From contig NC_090981.1 in NCBI RefSeq assembly GCF_040807025.1, positions 36,931,817 through 36,995,816 of the forward strand: a stretch of DNA of 64,000 nucleotides, written 5' to 3'. This document shows, one piece after another, positions 1 to 11,511 of the stretch. A program made the position numbers and the translations under genes. The DNA comes from Struthio camelus (lineage: Eukaryota > Chordata > Aves > Struthioniformes > Struthionidae). How positions within the stretch are numbered: the first letter of the stretch is position 1; every line of letters starts with the position of its first letter. The notes under the pieces were generated by a model. The model ran no database searches. It worked only from the letters and a program-made list of their open reading frames with translations, and was not told the origin of the DNA.

Positions 1-1100
1 TAATCATCACGTTATATAACACCAAATCGATACAAAATTAAAGATGACTTTATGCTTTTGAACATAATATTGGGATTACCTGATATATTTGCAGTATTTT
101 TTTGTTTGTCCTAAGGCATCAAAGAAATATTTTTGGTTTAATGTGCAACCTATTTTAAAATATAATTTAACTCTTATTTATTCATTTTACTTCAATGCCA
201 TTAGTACAATTCCTCAGTAAATTATTTTACTTATTCGAGTATGGTATATATGAGGTAAAAGCATCCTAAAACACGTTGTCAAATTCGATATAATTAACGT
301 TTACTTTTTTTCCACTCTGTATAAACCCGAAACATAACCTTATAAAACTACAGTCTTGCTGATGTACTGTTCTCTGCTCCGATCAGTTATATGGCAAATC
401 ATATTTTGCCGTCCTTTGCATTAGAGAGGAAAGGAGGCTTAGAATGATGCAATCGCTGGTGTGTAAATTGACAACAAATTGTGCTAGAGATAACAATTGC
501 AAATGTAGGGATTTGATTTCAGACGAGGTCTACTCGGGCATTTTTATGCTGCATCATTTCTGGCAGATATAAATGCAAATATATTTTCGCCTGTCGATGA
601 ATCTTTCGGAGAAATAGAGCAATTCGCCAAGGAAACGTTCAACGAAGAAATCGGAGGCGCGATTAGTACGTCTGCAGTATGGAAACTTTCGACTGGGTCC
701 ACCGTCAGCCCCCGCCAACTCCAGCCTCTCACAGCTATAGGTGTGCCGAGAGTGTGTCTGTGAAAGCGAGGGGAGGGAGCTGCAATTCATAAAGCCTCCT
801 ATATAATTAATCATGAGGGCCTGCGTTATTGTATTTAGCCGGGAACTGTCGGCGCTACTGTATTGATAAGCAGGCAGCCTTTTAAGCAGCTCCACCGAAT
901 GACTGGAGCGTCTGCTGGTCTCGCCGAGCCCACCTTGCACCAAGTGAGAAGTCCCCGTTCCCTGCGGCGGCACTTCCCAGATGTTCCCTGCCTTCGCCCA
1001 TTGTTCACAACAGCCACCCCTGCCCCGCAGCCCCGGCTGTCAGGTTGCATTTGCAGAGACCTCTTTAATTAAGTATTAGTATCATTAGGAGTAATAATAT
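1..1100. promoter_or_regulatory. AT-rich upstream block, probable conserved non-coding element
   Basis: No gene is seen. The block is dense in TAAT/ATTA homeodomain cores and carries a perfect POU octamer ATGCAAAT at 573-580. The stretch 590-700 is unusually CpG-bearing for AT-rich DNA (ttcgcc, tcgatgaa, ttcgccaagg, acgttcaacg, atcggaggcgcg). It joins the first CpG island through a homeodomain-site run (taattaagtattag...attaataac) at 1065-1110. Open frames run on both strands across 544-973, but they overlap each other and lack codon bias. This composition is typical of deeply conserved developmental regulatory DNA; conservation itself is inferred. Confidence 0.45.
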
Positions 1101-1119
1101 TAATAACAACAGCAACAGG

Positions 1120-2110
1120 AGCGAGGGGAGGCCGGCGGGGAGGCACGCTCGGGAAGGACGGCAGAAGGCAGCCCACCTGTGCCCCGGGCGGCGGCTCCGC
1201 GCCGCAGCGCTCTGCGCGCCCCACTCGTGGCGTGGGAGGGCAGGCTCGCCTCGGCGGCCCCCAGCCCTTCGCCCGAAGTCTGGCACCCCCGCGGGCGGCG
1301 GGGGGACAGCGGGTGCGGAGGGAGCCGGTCACGGGCAGGGGAGCCGGCGGAGGGGGTGCTGGATCCAGCGGGCAGCGCAGAGCCGGCGCACCCCCCCCCC
1401 CGCGGGTTTCCGATTTGGAGTGGGAGGGGGGAGGTGAGTGGGTGGGAAGTGCTGGGGCGAAGGGGAGGGGGGAGCCACGTTGCAGCCCGGTGTGGGGCAG
1501 CACCCGTGGCTGCCCCCTCCCTCCATCGCCCCTTCTCTCTTCCTCTCCTGGCTCCCGCTGAATGAGCAGGGTTTGGCTCGAAAAGTCTCAAGTAATCTCT
1601 GCGCGGGCGTATGTGAGCGTGTGCGTCCCGGGGAGCGGCGGCGGAGCGGCGGCGGCAGCGCGGGGTAAGTACCGGGGCGCGGGGCAGCCCTGTCCCGTCG
1701 CCGCTGCTCCCCTCCCTCCCTCCTCCTTCTGGAGACCTGGGTCTGCAGGGGCTCGCTGAGGCCAGGCGATGCCTCCGGGCTCCGGCGGTGGCCGCGCTGG
1801 GTCACCCAGGGTTGGGAGAAGGGGTCCGGGCGGGCGACGCTGCCCGCAGCCTGCTGAGGGCGGGGGAGGAGGACGGCAACAGCAGGGACAACCCCCCCCC
1901 CCCGAGCCCCAACACACCGCTGCCCCGCGGCTCCTCGGCCCCCTCCCTGACTTTCTGCGACACTTTAGTCTCCTCAAGACACGGGGAGAAAGTTTAGTGT
2001 TGGGCTGGGTGGTTGCGACGGACTCAGCAACCCCAGATGGCTGCAGTGCGAGCCAGGGCGAGCTGGCGAGGCCATTCCTCTCGAGCAGGGAGGGATGTCG
2101 GTCGTGAGTC
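1120..2110 (+). promoter_or_regulatory. CpG island 1, candidate host-gene promoter
   Basis: About 1 kb of GC-rich, CpG-dense DNA with GC boxes (gcgggcggcgggg near 1290, ccgggcgggcgac near 1830) and no TATA box. It contains the strong donor at 1665. Poly-C runs lie at 1391-1401 (C11) and 1892-1903 (C12). It is the leftmost large island and the best-placed promoter for the mir-9-2 host, but a start site cannot be chosen by eye. Confidence 0.6.
1560..1664 (+). ncRNA. candidate first exon of host lncRNA (donor-anchored)
   Basis: The exon end is set by cagcgcggg|gtaagtacc, a near-consensus U1 donor at 1665 inside CpG island 1. The 5' boundary is arbitrary because no initiator or TATA stands out. 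Frames through it are short and overlapping, so it is treated as non-coding. Confidence 0.35.
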
Positions 2111-3360
2111 TTCCTTTCTCGCCCCCCCCCCTTTTTTGTTACTCCCCCCTCCCCAATTCTTACTGTTAATGACGAATCTTATTTACACGAACAAAGACTA
2201 TTGGATTACAAGGCTGATCACCTGATGGCGACCTACCTATTGGCTTGTTAAACACACACACATACACGCACGCTCACACTCATATCTATCGGGGCTGCGT
2301 TGGGCTGGAACCGGCAGCACGTGCAGGGAGGAATGTGTATTCACACCGGTTCGGGCAGAGCTGGCGCACTTATGGCAGTACATACACATACGAACAAGCA
2401 CGTTTGCACACACACTTGCATCGCATCGTATTTTTTATGTGTGTGTGTGAGAGAGAGAGAGAGAGACTGGGTGCGAGCACATGATCAAGTTCAGAGCTGC
2501 CTGCCTTTTAACAAATATTCAAAATAAATAAGGGCTGGTTGATGAATAGTGTGAGGCGGGAGGGTTCGTTTTGCTGATTGCTGTGTGTTAAGGCCGACAG
2601 TTGCCTTGCCCAGGAGTGTCTATCTGTTAGTTGAAAGATATGGAAACGCTATTGGACAGTTAGTACAGTTCCTGCGAGGGAGACAGGTAGAAGGAAATGA
2701 AGAAAAGCTCAGCTTAGTTAGATTGGCAAAGCGAGTTAGCTTCAGAAAGTCTTTGATAATGAATATGCGTGTTTTAAAGCTCATCGATACATTTCCTTCT
2801 GCTCTCGCTGAGTTTAACCGGGGAGGGGCGGGTGTGAAGGAGAGGGGGCTCACGTCCTGGAAAGGTAGGTCAAGGTGCAGTGACCTTCCTTTTATCCCCC
2901 TCCGCGAGGCTGCTAGGCGGCTGCAAACTACGCTCCTTCTCCAGCCATTCCTAGGTTTTCTGCAATATGCCTACTGCTATAGGCTGCCGTCTCAGTCCGC
3001 ACACCGACTTGACGATTGAACATGATAGGTTTACAAGTCCTGATTCATGCGTATTTGAATATGCTGCTCATCAGTAGCCCTGTTTCGTGATCCGTTCATT
3101 GCTACGGAAAGGCTTGGAAACAAAACCAAGGAGAAAGGGGAGGGGGGACTTGCGGGCCAAGAGGCTATAATGATTTTGTGTGTTTGGACTGTCTAGTACC
3201 CTGTGGCGTTTTATTAAATAAGTAGTGCTTGCGTTACCAGACACGAAAGAAATATATTAGGGGACGGCTAAAACTTTTTGCCAAATAGGCATGCGCATAG
3301 CTCTCCTCAAAATGGCAAGGTTTTAATGAGGGTGCTGTAATCCACGCTCCACACTTTCCC
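2111..3360. other. inter-island stretch with microsatellites
   Basis: No gene recognised. It holds a (CA)n run at about 2251-2280, a compound (TG)n(GA)n at 2439-2466, and a + strand donor-like site ctggaaag|gtaggt at 2865 with no matching acceptor that I trust. The 144-codon open frame at 2585-3019 has no recognisable domain and no codon bias. Confidence 0.5.
2439..2466. repeat. compound (TG)n(GA)n microsatellite
   Basis: A run of gtgtgtgtgt switches directly to gagagagaga. It is a simple repeat, likely polymorphic. Confidence 0.9.
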
Positions 3361-3530
3361 GAGGATGCGGGAAAGTGTCCGAGCAGCGAGGTGGGTCCGC
3401 CCCGGGGCCGGAGCCCCGTCCCTCAGCCCGTCCTGGGGGCGCGGCCGCCAGCCCGGCCTGCTGCTCTCTGCGGGGTGGGGATGCGGCAGGGCGGGGTGGG
3501 GGACGTCGGCGTGTCCGGCGCAAAATAAGA
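3361..3530. promoter_or_regulatory. small CpG island 2
   Basis: A short GC/CpG-dense patch (gcggccgccagcccgg) between AT-rich flanks. No splice or core promoter motif was singled out. It may be a detached shore of the larger islands or an enhancer-type CpG patch. Confidence 0.5.
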
Positions 3531-4830
3531 GAGATCCGTTAGTACCATCGCGGTGTCGAAATGATCATCAGCAATTCCTAGAGTCGCTAAAACAAAAGAA
3601 CAATACCCGTCGGAGAAAAAGAGCCAGGCAAATGTTAGCGCTGTGTCTTATTCTCTGTATCGGACTAGGTATGATCAAACAGTATTTAGAGACCTCTTCA
3701 GCACTTAGGGATCCAGCTGATTTTTCGTTGGTTTTAATTTGTATTTCTCCGTCACTCTAAGCGGGACCATTGTTCAGGTGATATAACGGTTGCTTTTAAT
3801 AGAAGTACCTTTTCTAAGAAGGAGACCTCCGTCTTGTTATGCTATTAGGGGCGAACGCATTTATTTTCAGGTTTTACGACCACGAAGATTTAGCGAAGTT
3901 TTGTTTATTTGCCTTAATGCACATTTAGAAAAGGCAGTCGAAGAGCTACTTTGAGGCCATGCGTTTGTATTATGCACAGTACGAAAGTTAAAACCTCTGA
4001 AACCTGGTTGCCGCATATATACCTTTGCAGCCGCATATAGCAGCCATGTTACTTTCTAAAATAAATATTTAATGGCCTTGTGGCACACCCTTTCCTCACT
4101 GTGAAAGATCCGCACGTTGTTATTTATTCGGACAAGACGAAATAAACTCCTGTAGGTGCACAGAAAACGTCATTCGGAACAGCCAAGATATTCTTTTCTC
4201 GAACTGTAGCCTGTTGAGAAAAACCCTATTGAGATAAGAAACACAACTAAAATTCCTATAATGAGATCTCAGAAATCAATTATCGAAGCACACCGTCTTG
4301 GCGGAGGCCCGGCTAATGAACTACCAAAATAACAAAAAAAAAAAAGGGAAGGGGGAGAAAAAAAAGTGGCGTTTAATCCAATCAAATGTAACCTCCAACT
4401 TCTCGGGTGTGTGTCTTCCTCCTAACAACCTAACACGATAAGCGCTCCTTCACCGCCATTTGTACTTGTAAAAACTGCCTTTTGGCAACGTTAATCTGAC
4501 CCTTTCATTTTTAACGATTTTTATTAAAAGGGGGAAAGGAGAATACGGGTAAGGTTAAGCGTAATCAGCTAGGAAGTGCTTCCAAGCAAAACTTCTTTCC
4601 ACCGAGCATAAATACAAATTAAATGAAGAATGGGGCCGTTCTGCGGGGACGAATACTAAAATTATACTACGGTTGGGGCATTATTGTCGTCTTCCTCCCG
4701 TGCTTTGTGAGCCCTGTTTGCTTCAGCCAGGAATGCACGAAGTGAGCCCACATTTTGATCCTGGCAATTAAAATGCAAAGCGCGGAGGTGGGGGCGATTA
4801 TTGCTGCTGAAATGCGTTGAGGAATATTGC
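3531..4830. other. inter-island stretch
   Basis: AT-rich with scattered CpGs and homeodomain-like words (ttttaattt, taattt, gcaattaaaatg). The frame at 3365-3760 is a chance extension from the preceding island. No gene or repeat family recognised. Confidence 0.4.
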
Positions 4831-5690
4831 CTGCCCCGCGGTATTTAAGACAATGCAGGCAAGGGGGGCGGCTGTGGCCGCGGCCCCGGGGCAGGGGCAG
4901 GGGCTGCCCGCCGCGCTCAGCGTCCGCAAGTCCTCGGCCAGCTGCTCGGGAAGACGTGGCCGCAGCGAGGGCGTATCGCGGTTCCCATCAGGTCTCTCAT
5001 TTCGCTGGAACGCAGCCCAGATCCGGGGGCAAGAGTGCGCGCGTGCCTGTGCGGGGGATTTCGGCTGCACCCGGGCGGTGGCTGGGAGCTGCGGAGGGGC
5101 AGGGACAGCAGCCCCGCTTCTCCCGGCGGGCGCGTTGCAAGAGCGAAAAACCGCGTGTGGCCCTGCGTGGGATTTGGCTGATGGGCGCGCGGAGACGGCT
5201 GCCGCGGCCGGGCTGACCGCTGACGCTGAGCAGGGGCGCAGCGCGTCCCCCTCCGCGGGGCCGGGCGGGGGAGGCGAGCGTGGTGCTGTCCCGCCTGTCC
5301 CCGCCGCGCCGCGCCGGACACCGGCAGGTGTCGCTGTCCCCCTGCCGGCCGCGGCGCCCCGGCACCGGCACCGGCAGCGGGAGTGCAAGCGGGAGCGTCA
5401 GCGCCGTGGGCGCCAGCCCCGGCGCTACCCGATCCGGCTCGGCTCGGCCCGGCCCGGCCCGGCGCGGCCCCGGCCTCCAGGGCGGCGGCAGCCGTCGGCG
5501 GGAGGTGGCCCCCTCCTCGCCACCGGGCCGGCCGGCCTCGGGGCGGCCGCCGAGGGGGGCCAAGGGGGGCACCCCAGGGGTCGTCGCGCCCTATGGGGGA
5601 GCCGTAGAGGTGAGGGACGCTCGCGTCCTGCCTCCTTTTCACTCGGGCTTGGCACCGGGAGATCAGGCGGGCTTCGGCGAGCCAAACTGA
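4830..5690. promoter_or_regulatory. CpG island 3 (large)
   Basis: About 860 bp, strongly GC-rich, with reiterated ggcccggcccggc around 5440-5470 and a ggggcaggggcagggg G-run cluster near 4889-4905. Long frames of up to 313 codons arise on both strands because GC-rich DNA lacks stop codons; the peptides are low-complexity Pro/Arg/Gly/Ala and I treat them as non-coding. Confidence 0.7.
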
Positions 5691-6950
5691 GGTTAAAAAA
5701 AAAACACACAGGTTTAATTCTCTCTGTGAGCCAATTATTACGGAAACCAGTGAAATAATGGTTCATTTCAAACCTTAACTTTATTGATGGGTTATTTTAT
5801 GCCAAGGTGTAAGCTGATTACCAAAATGGTACAGCAGAAAAGCCATCGGGAAAATCTGGCTAATTCTCATTCTGTCAGTGCTAAAAGCCATAAACCTCTC
5901 GAGTATGGAAACTCAACTGCATTGGCTACTTACACTAAATTGATGCTGAAGTTAACGTCTTAAATGCTCACTAAAACGCACCTAACAAAGACTTTACTGT
6001 ACGTCACCCGCTCCCTCTCCTCCCCGGAAATCTAACAATTTAGCAATAATTTGAAATCTGGATGAAATTCCTGAATATTAAAATTCTCGCCCGTATTCTC
6101 TTTCTACCTCTAATCGTGGAAAACATTATTAATCGGAAAGAGATGGGTACGATTTGGGGTTTATTACTATCATTATTCTTTCCCAAGGAGGTGCATTGTG
6201 AGGTGTATTCACACTGGAAGCTTTTGTGTAAGGACGTCCAAATTATTAAATTTTGTGTAGGCAAAACCCACTAAATTCAGCCTTTTGCTAACTAAAAAAG
6301 TCAAATTTTTTTTCTCATTTGAAATTTCGGTTCTTTTGCCTAAAATTATATGGTTGTCATTCTACATCTTTTCGTTCAAGGGTTTAAATGTTGCGAAAAA
6401 GGCACTTCTCTGTACCTGCATCTCCCGTCTTCTAAAATAATCTGTTAATAATGCCAAAACATGTATGTTCACGTGGAGAGCGCATCGGCGCAGATTTGAT
6501 TATTTACGGTTTGGCTAGACGATAGACGAAGAGGACTGAAGAGAGGGAAAAATCTAAGTGTAAAATACTGAATACTAGGTTTAGATATGAATACTGGTTT
6601 TATATTATTCTAACCATTAAGAGCGTTGCGAAAAAGACGAGGGAGGGGACCTCTTTCATGTATTAATTTATTTTCAACCCAGACCCTTCTCTCGTCTGTC
6701 CGGCTGTAACGATCAAACGAAATCGAAGCATTATGAAAGCTTTTATATTTTTCTGGCTAAAATCCGTGAAATCGTCACTTCAGTGGCATTCTGAAAACAT
6801 ATGTGAGCTGTGCAGATGTGCAGCTAAATATACGCGCCTGTATTTTTAGCTTGAAAAGGCTGAGTATTAGGTAACTAGCGTGTGTGTGGGGCGGGGGGAG
6901 GTATTTATTGTTCATATCCTACCCGTCGAGTTAGCGCTAAGGTGGCAAGT
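5691..6950. other. AT-rich inter-island block, probable conserved element
   Basis: No gene seen. 6040-6270 is a clean unique stretch with short open frames on both strands. Homeodomain words are frequent throughout (aattattaaat, ctaaattga, ttatttacggttt). Such islands of unique AT-rich DNA between CpG islands are typical of conserved non-coding DNA at developmental loci; conservation is not demonstrated here. Confidence 0.35.
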
Positions 6951-6954
6951 GGCT

Positions 6955-7600
6955 GAGGCAAGACGGCTGTCCCCTGCCCTGCCCGTGGCACATGCAGGCC
7001 CGGGGGAGGGGCCGCGCGGCGCGGGCGGGCCGGGCAGCGGCCGCGCTGCCGCCGGGGACCGGCACCGGCGCCGGCTGCGGGGCGCATTCAAATGCCGCCC
7101 GCTGCCGCTGTGATTCGCGGGGACCGGCCGCCGTATGGTAATGCGGGGCGGGGGCGGCGGCGGGGGGAGCGCGGAGGCGGAGGGCAGCCGGGGCTGCGGC
7201 GTGGCTCCCGCGGCAGCGCGGCGGGGGCAGCGCGGCGGCGCCCGCGCCCCGCCGCGCCGCGCCGTGCCCCGCCGCACCTACGGGGCCGGGGCCGGGGCCG
7301 TCCCGGCGGGCTGCGGCCGCAGCGGGTCGGCGGCGCGGTAAGCAGCGGCGGCGCGGCGGGCGGGGGTGGCGCGGCGCGGCGGCGCCCGGGCAGCGGGGCG
7401 GGGGCGCGGGCCGGTCCGCGGGCCGCCGGTGCCGCCGCGCACATGTGCGCCGCGGGGAGCGGGCCGCGGGAGCAACGCCGCCCGGCTCGCCACCGCCGAC
7501 AGCCGCGCACACGCGCGCACACATCCGCACTCCGCTCGCCCCCCGCGCCGCTCGCTACCTGCGCGCACAGCCGGAGCGTGGGCCGGGCACTCACCTCGGC
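6955..7600. promoter_or_regulatory. CpG island 4, candidate bidirectional promoter
   Basis: A very CpG-dense 650-bp island. It has a + strand donor-like site gcgcg|gtaagc at 7338 and a strong minus-strand donor (cgag|gtgagt read on the complement, intron beginning at 7594). The opposed donors suggest divergent transcripts. The minus-strand exon would lie at 7595 and above, next to catatg and ttaatgcag words. Confidence 0.55.
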
Positions 7601-9110
7601 TCCTCTCTCTGCATATGTTAATGCAGTTCTATAGGGGAGCGCGGTTCACGTGTGCTAATTAAAAGCAATAGAGAGAAAGGGCTTCCTTGCGGGAGCCAGG
7701 AGTCCCCGGCACTACTCGTAAACGAGCAACTGCACACTGCTCTGTAGTCCCACCGCTATTCATAAAAATGTGTAGAAAATGTACTTTCCTAATGAATTGT
7801 TGCTATATATGGTAAGGTAAGAACTAACCTAATGGATGATAGTGTCTGTTTCCGTTTTTTTTTTTTTTATGTTTTACGTGTAGCCATCTGACCACTTTTT
7901 ATTGGGTGACATATCATATGAGCACTTTGGTGTAGGGCTTGTAAAACTGGAGCTAGAGGTAGCGCTGGAAATACCGTAAGAACGCCAAAGAATTAAAGTA
8001 TACGTGTCGTGAAATAGGTACTGAATAATACAGACCCGGGCATGACACTCTACTCTTTATTGGAAAAAAATATATGCCCGACAGTCTTTGGGGAGGGCTA
8101 ACTTTTGCCCTATACGTTCCGGCAGGTAAGTCATTCATGCCGTAACTAATTATCTATGCATGTACTTAGACTTAAAAAAAATGTGTGTACGGGCAGGCGT
8201 CGTTCTTATGGTATAACATTACACGTTTAAAAGCGTAATATTTCTGGACTATAGAAAGAGGATAATATGCTTTTAATCAACTTTGAACTCTCCCGTCTTT
8301 TTATGAGAATTTCCCCATTAAGGTAACTCGAAAGTCAGCTAACATTGTTCTTAATGTAATTCAAGGCCTGTGGGTTTTCAGATAAAGAAAATGTAATGAT
8401 ATCGAGAATATTTTAAAATAACCTCTAAAAATGCTTTTTCAGTAAAGATTTAGGCAGGCTGTTTAAAGCTACACATGCTAAAATGAAATGCAACACATTT
8501 AATAATGTAGCAGTTAAGACAGAAGGTACAAAATGTCTTCCTGAGAGAAAGCTCTCCATACCTGGATCTACACATGTTAAGAGAATATTTTTAAAAAAAA
8601 ATCCTGAAATCAGTGGCGACCTGGGTGCGTATATAAGTCGAAATCCTGCAATGAAATATTATGAATACTTTGAAACAGTACCCATTAGCATTATCTATAT
8701 TGCCTTATCCCTTAAAACGGTATTTTTTTCTAATAGGAAGTTAATTAGGCGATCAAACTTCCAGGTTTGAGCTATTGGTATTAGACCTGAACACGATAAT
8801 GATACGTGCCTCTCCTCCTAAGACCCAATAAGCATGTTGTGTAGCCTGGTTTGTATTATTAGCACTGTGCATATTTTGTAACCTTATATAAACGGAATCA
8901 GTCAGGAAACTGTATATAAAGATACATACATAGCAGAGCCTTAGCAAAAAGGGGGGAGGGAAAAAAGAGAAGGGGGAGGGGTTTTTTAAAAGAAAGGAAG
9001 GAAAGATCAAAGAAAAAGCGATAGCCTGTAACTTTCAGTAAATTAAAAAAAATGCAAATATACCTTTACATATGCATCAGTATTAAAAATAATACACGCT
9101 GGAACCAACA
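7601..9110. other. inter-island stretch containing a possible exon
   Basis: AT-rich, with T14 at 7855-7868, many tataaa-like words without promoter context, and a POU octamer ATGCAAAT at 9052-9059. It contains the putative exon 7884-8125. Nothing else recognised. Confidence 0.4.
7884..8125 (+). ncRNA. possible internal exon of host lncRNA
   Basis: The left edge is a pyrimidine tract (T14 at 7855-7868, then atgttttacgtgtag) ending in AG at 7882-7883. The right edge is ggcag|gtaagtcat at 8126, a perfect consensus donor. The resulting 242-nt exon has stops in every + strand frame, in keeping with a lncRNA. A perfect CAG|GTAAGT is rare enough by chance to deserve attention, but without RNA data this is a prediction. 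Confidence 0.35.
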
Positions 9111-9119
9111 GGAGCAGCA

Positions 9120-9275
9120 GCAGGAGGAGGAGAGGAGAATGGCGCAGCGGTGGAGCCGTGATTATGCACAGGGAGCCGTCTGGAGCGGCCGGCTCCGGGC
9201 CGGGCTCTTCTCCGCGCCGCGCCGCAGCCGGCCGCGCAGAGCCGCCGCGCCCAGCCTGCCCGCGCTAACCCAGAT
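9120..9275. promoter_or_regulatory. CpG island 5, left part
   Basis: A CpG-dense patch starting in a purine-rich cag/gag run (caggagcagcagcaggagga) and passing into ggccggctccgggcc. An ATG at 9139 opens a 98-codon frame that loses complexity quickly; I do not call it a gene. Confidence 0.5.
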
Positions 9276-9416
9276 TTGTCATTTCGGGGCTTTTTTTTTG
9301 TTGTTGTTGATTGGGGGGGAGGGGGAAGGCCAGATTATTTTTGTTCCATTAATTACGGTCTTCAATAATAAGGGCGATCGCTCCGGGAATCTACCGTCGC
9401 TTCTCCGAGCAGCAGG

Positions 9417-9513
9417 ATTTGCATATATTTTTTAATGCCCTAATTTCCTTGATGTATGTAAATGCAGCTGGACGTACAGTAAGCCTCGAGCTGACGTCAA
9501 TGGACGTGACCTC
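9417..9513. promoter_or_regulatory. CRE plus POU octamer cluster
   Basis: A perfect octamer ATTTGCAT at 9417-9424 (ATGCAAAT on the minus strand) and a perfect full CRE palindrome TGACGTCA at 9492-9499 are followed by TGACCTC at 9507-9513, a nuclear-receptor half-site-like word. CREB and REST control of human miR-9-2 has been published. This CRE sits between islands 5 and 6, about 9.6 kb upstream of the hairpin, and is the best CREB candidate I found. POU factors (BRN/OCT) would read the octamer in neural progenitors (inference). Confidence 0.6.
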
Positions 9514-9529
9514 GCTGCTAAACCTTGAA

Positions 9530-9835
9530 CGTGAAGCGGGGATGGGGGAAGCGGCTGCGGCGCAGCGGCCGAGCCGCTCCGCGCCCGCAGCGCGCTGGGT
9601 CCAGGCGGCCGCGGGGCGGCGGCCGGGCCGCTGCCAGGCACCGGCCGCGGCTGCCCTCGCTGCTTGGCTCCGCTCGCCGCTTCGCCACGCTGCCGAGCGC
9701 CTCTGCCCAATAAAATAAACATTAACAAAAACAATGAGCCGCCCCTCCCCGCCCGCCTCCGCCCCCGCGCCGCGGCAAAACAAAGCCCACACGCGCGGCG
9801 CGCTGTCACCGGCCCCGGCAGCGCCGCTGCGCTGC
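9530..9835. promoter_or_regulatory. CpG island 5, right part
   Basis: A CpG-dense stretch (gcggccgcggggcggcggccggg) directly after the CRE block, consistent with a CRE-containing CpG-island promoter. It ends in the long pyrimidine tract at 9835. Confidence 0.6.
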
Positions 9836-9901
9836 CCTCCTCTCCTTCCCTTTTTCTTCCTTCCTTCCTTCCTTTCTTTCTTTCTTTTTTTTTTTTTCTT
9901 C
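9835..9901. repeat. polypyrimidine tract (cttc)n / T-rich
   Basis: About 67 bases of almost pure C/T on the + strand, grading from ccctcctctcc through cttccttcctt to T13. It is a simple repeat with triplex (H-DNA) potential. Confidence 0.85.
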
Positions 9902-10890
9902 ACGGACGTTATTTGCTGCTTTTCTTCATCGGATGATGAGCGGGAAATAGAAAACATCGACCATTTCATAAAAAATTTCCAACCCCCCTCCACCCCCAGT
10001 ATTGCATGACACACGTGTGTTTAGTCAGTGCAGGTAAATTATCACTTCAAATGACCAGTGATGCTTCATTTGGTACCTGTGTACTGATACGGTGTCAGTG
10101 GTTTGGTGTAAGGGCTTCGCTGATATCAGTGCCGGTTTGAGGGAGAAGAGAAAATAGAAGAGACGCTAGGCTGTAGTCGCAAGCCTTAGAAACGCAACCG
10201 CTCGCTTCCCCAGCCGCTCTGATCTGCAAGTCAAAGCCTCTCTCCTGGCTTTGCACTGATTTCTCCCATTTGGGAGGAGAAGTGGAAATAAAGGGTACTC
10301 GGATATCTGACTGTGGAAAGTTGGTTTTGTCACTGACAGAAAGGTAGAAGAGGGTAGATGTGAGGGTTTCTAAAGCTGTCTCCTGTTTCTCTTTCCCTAT
10401 ACCCTTTCTCCTTTCGAAACACCTCGTTTTATCTTGATGTTTGGAGAACTTTTAGCGCCGGGGGAATTTCTACCGGCCAGGCTGTAGAATGAAATGCAAG
10501 CGCTGTTTTGAAAATGAAGGATATTCTTTGTTAGGATTTAGGCTTCTATTTTTATCGTCGTATTATTTAGTCATTTGTTTGTCTATTTTGATATGTTCCA
10601 GAGCATCTCTCTAGATCTTGGCACAGTCGCTCTGAGAGCAAACCAACTGCGAGCCGACGGCTCCCCGCACGCACGCACATACGCTCACACCTCCGCACAC
10701 TCACGCACTGCTTCCCCAGTCAAACATCTTAACTAAACTTAAATGGCCAAGCCAGGAAATGGAAACGCGGGTCTATTTCTGGTTAAAAGCCTGCTCGAGA
10801 GGATAAATGCTCTCAGCAATGCTGCTTAAGCGGGGTTTGTCCTGAATTTCGTTAGATTTATCTGCGATTACGTTTTTATTCGTAGGCAGC
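9902..10890. other. inter-island stretch
   Basis: A moderate-GC unique sequence. A donor-like gtgcag|gtaaat lies at 10034. A CA/CG-rich run (cgcacgcacgcacatacgctcacacc) occupies 10665-10710. No gene recognised. Confidence 0.4.
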
Positions 10891-10899
10891 TCTCTTTGT

Positions 10900-11480
10900 C
10901 TGCCTGTTCTCCAGGGGCTGTGCTGGTCGGGGCACCCCTGGGTGCTGCGGGCAGTGGGGCTGCAGTGGGCGCTGCGGAGGGCCGTGGGCAGGACGGGAGG
11001 CCTGGCCGCCCCGGCGGAAGTTGGCGGGAAATCCGCGCCTCGGGAAGGCGCCGGCCTCGCCGCCTCCCCTCTCCCGGAGTCGCGCTCCGTGCCAGGTGCC
11101 CGTGTCACCTGCAGAGACACAGATATGTATATAGTGTGTGTGTTTATATATATATTTTTACGTATATATACACACACAAGCTTTTTTTAGCCTTGCCTCT
11201 CCTCCGCCTGCCCCCAGTCCTGGCACCACCCCTCTGCGGACACACTCTTCGCACCCACTCGCACTCCTTGACACCTACGCACGCGGCTCCGCCGCAGCCC
11301 CGACGGGAAGGCCGTGCCCAGACGTGCTGCAAAGCCGCCCGCGGGCGCGGCGCCTGGCGGAGCCCGCAGCGCGGCCCTCCGCAGCCGCTGCGCTGCAGCC
11401 GCCCCGCCAGCCCGCCCCGTCGCAGCCTGCAGGCGAGCGCACCCCCGCCGCCTCCCCGGGCCACGGCACCCCCGGGAGAG
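10900..11480. promoter_or_regulatory. CpG island 6, split by a TG/TA microsatellite
   Basis: Two CpG-rich halves (about 10915-11105 and 11270-11480) are separated by the simple repeat at 11129-11178. Long open frames on both strands are GC artefacts with Pro/Ala/Arg-rich peptides. Confidence 0.6.
11129..11178. repeat. (TG)n(TA)n(CA)n alternating purine-pyrimidine repeat
   Basis: gtgtgtgt, tatatata and cacacaca blocks follow one another. The tract has Z-DNA and cruciform potential and interrupts a CpG island. Confidence 0.85.
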
Positions 11481-11511
11481 CCGGCCTGCCTCCCTACCTT
11501 GCCGGGCACCA

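Noticed and set aside
4817..5758. Long open frame (313 codons, +) in CpG island 3 and its antisense partners
   Set aside because: Low-complexity Ala/Gly/Pro/Arg peptide; several overlapping frames on both strands are equally open because the DNA is GC-rich. No domain, no splice context.
9139..9435. ATG frame beginning MAQRWSRDY, considered as a MEIS-type start (MAQRY)
   Set aside because: Similarity ends after four residues and the frame becomes low complexity.
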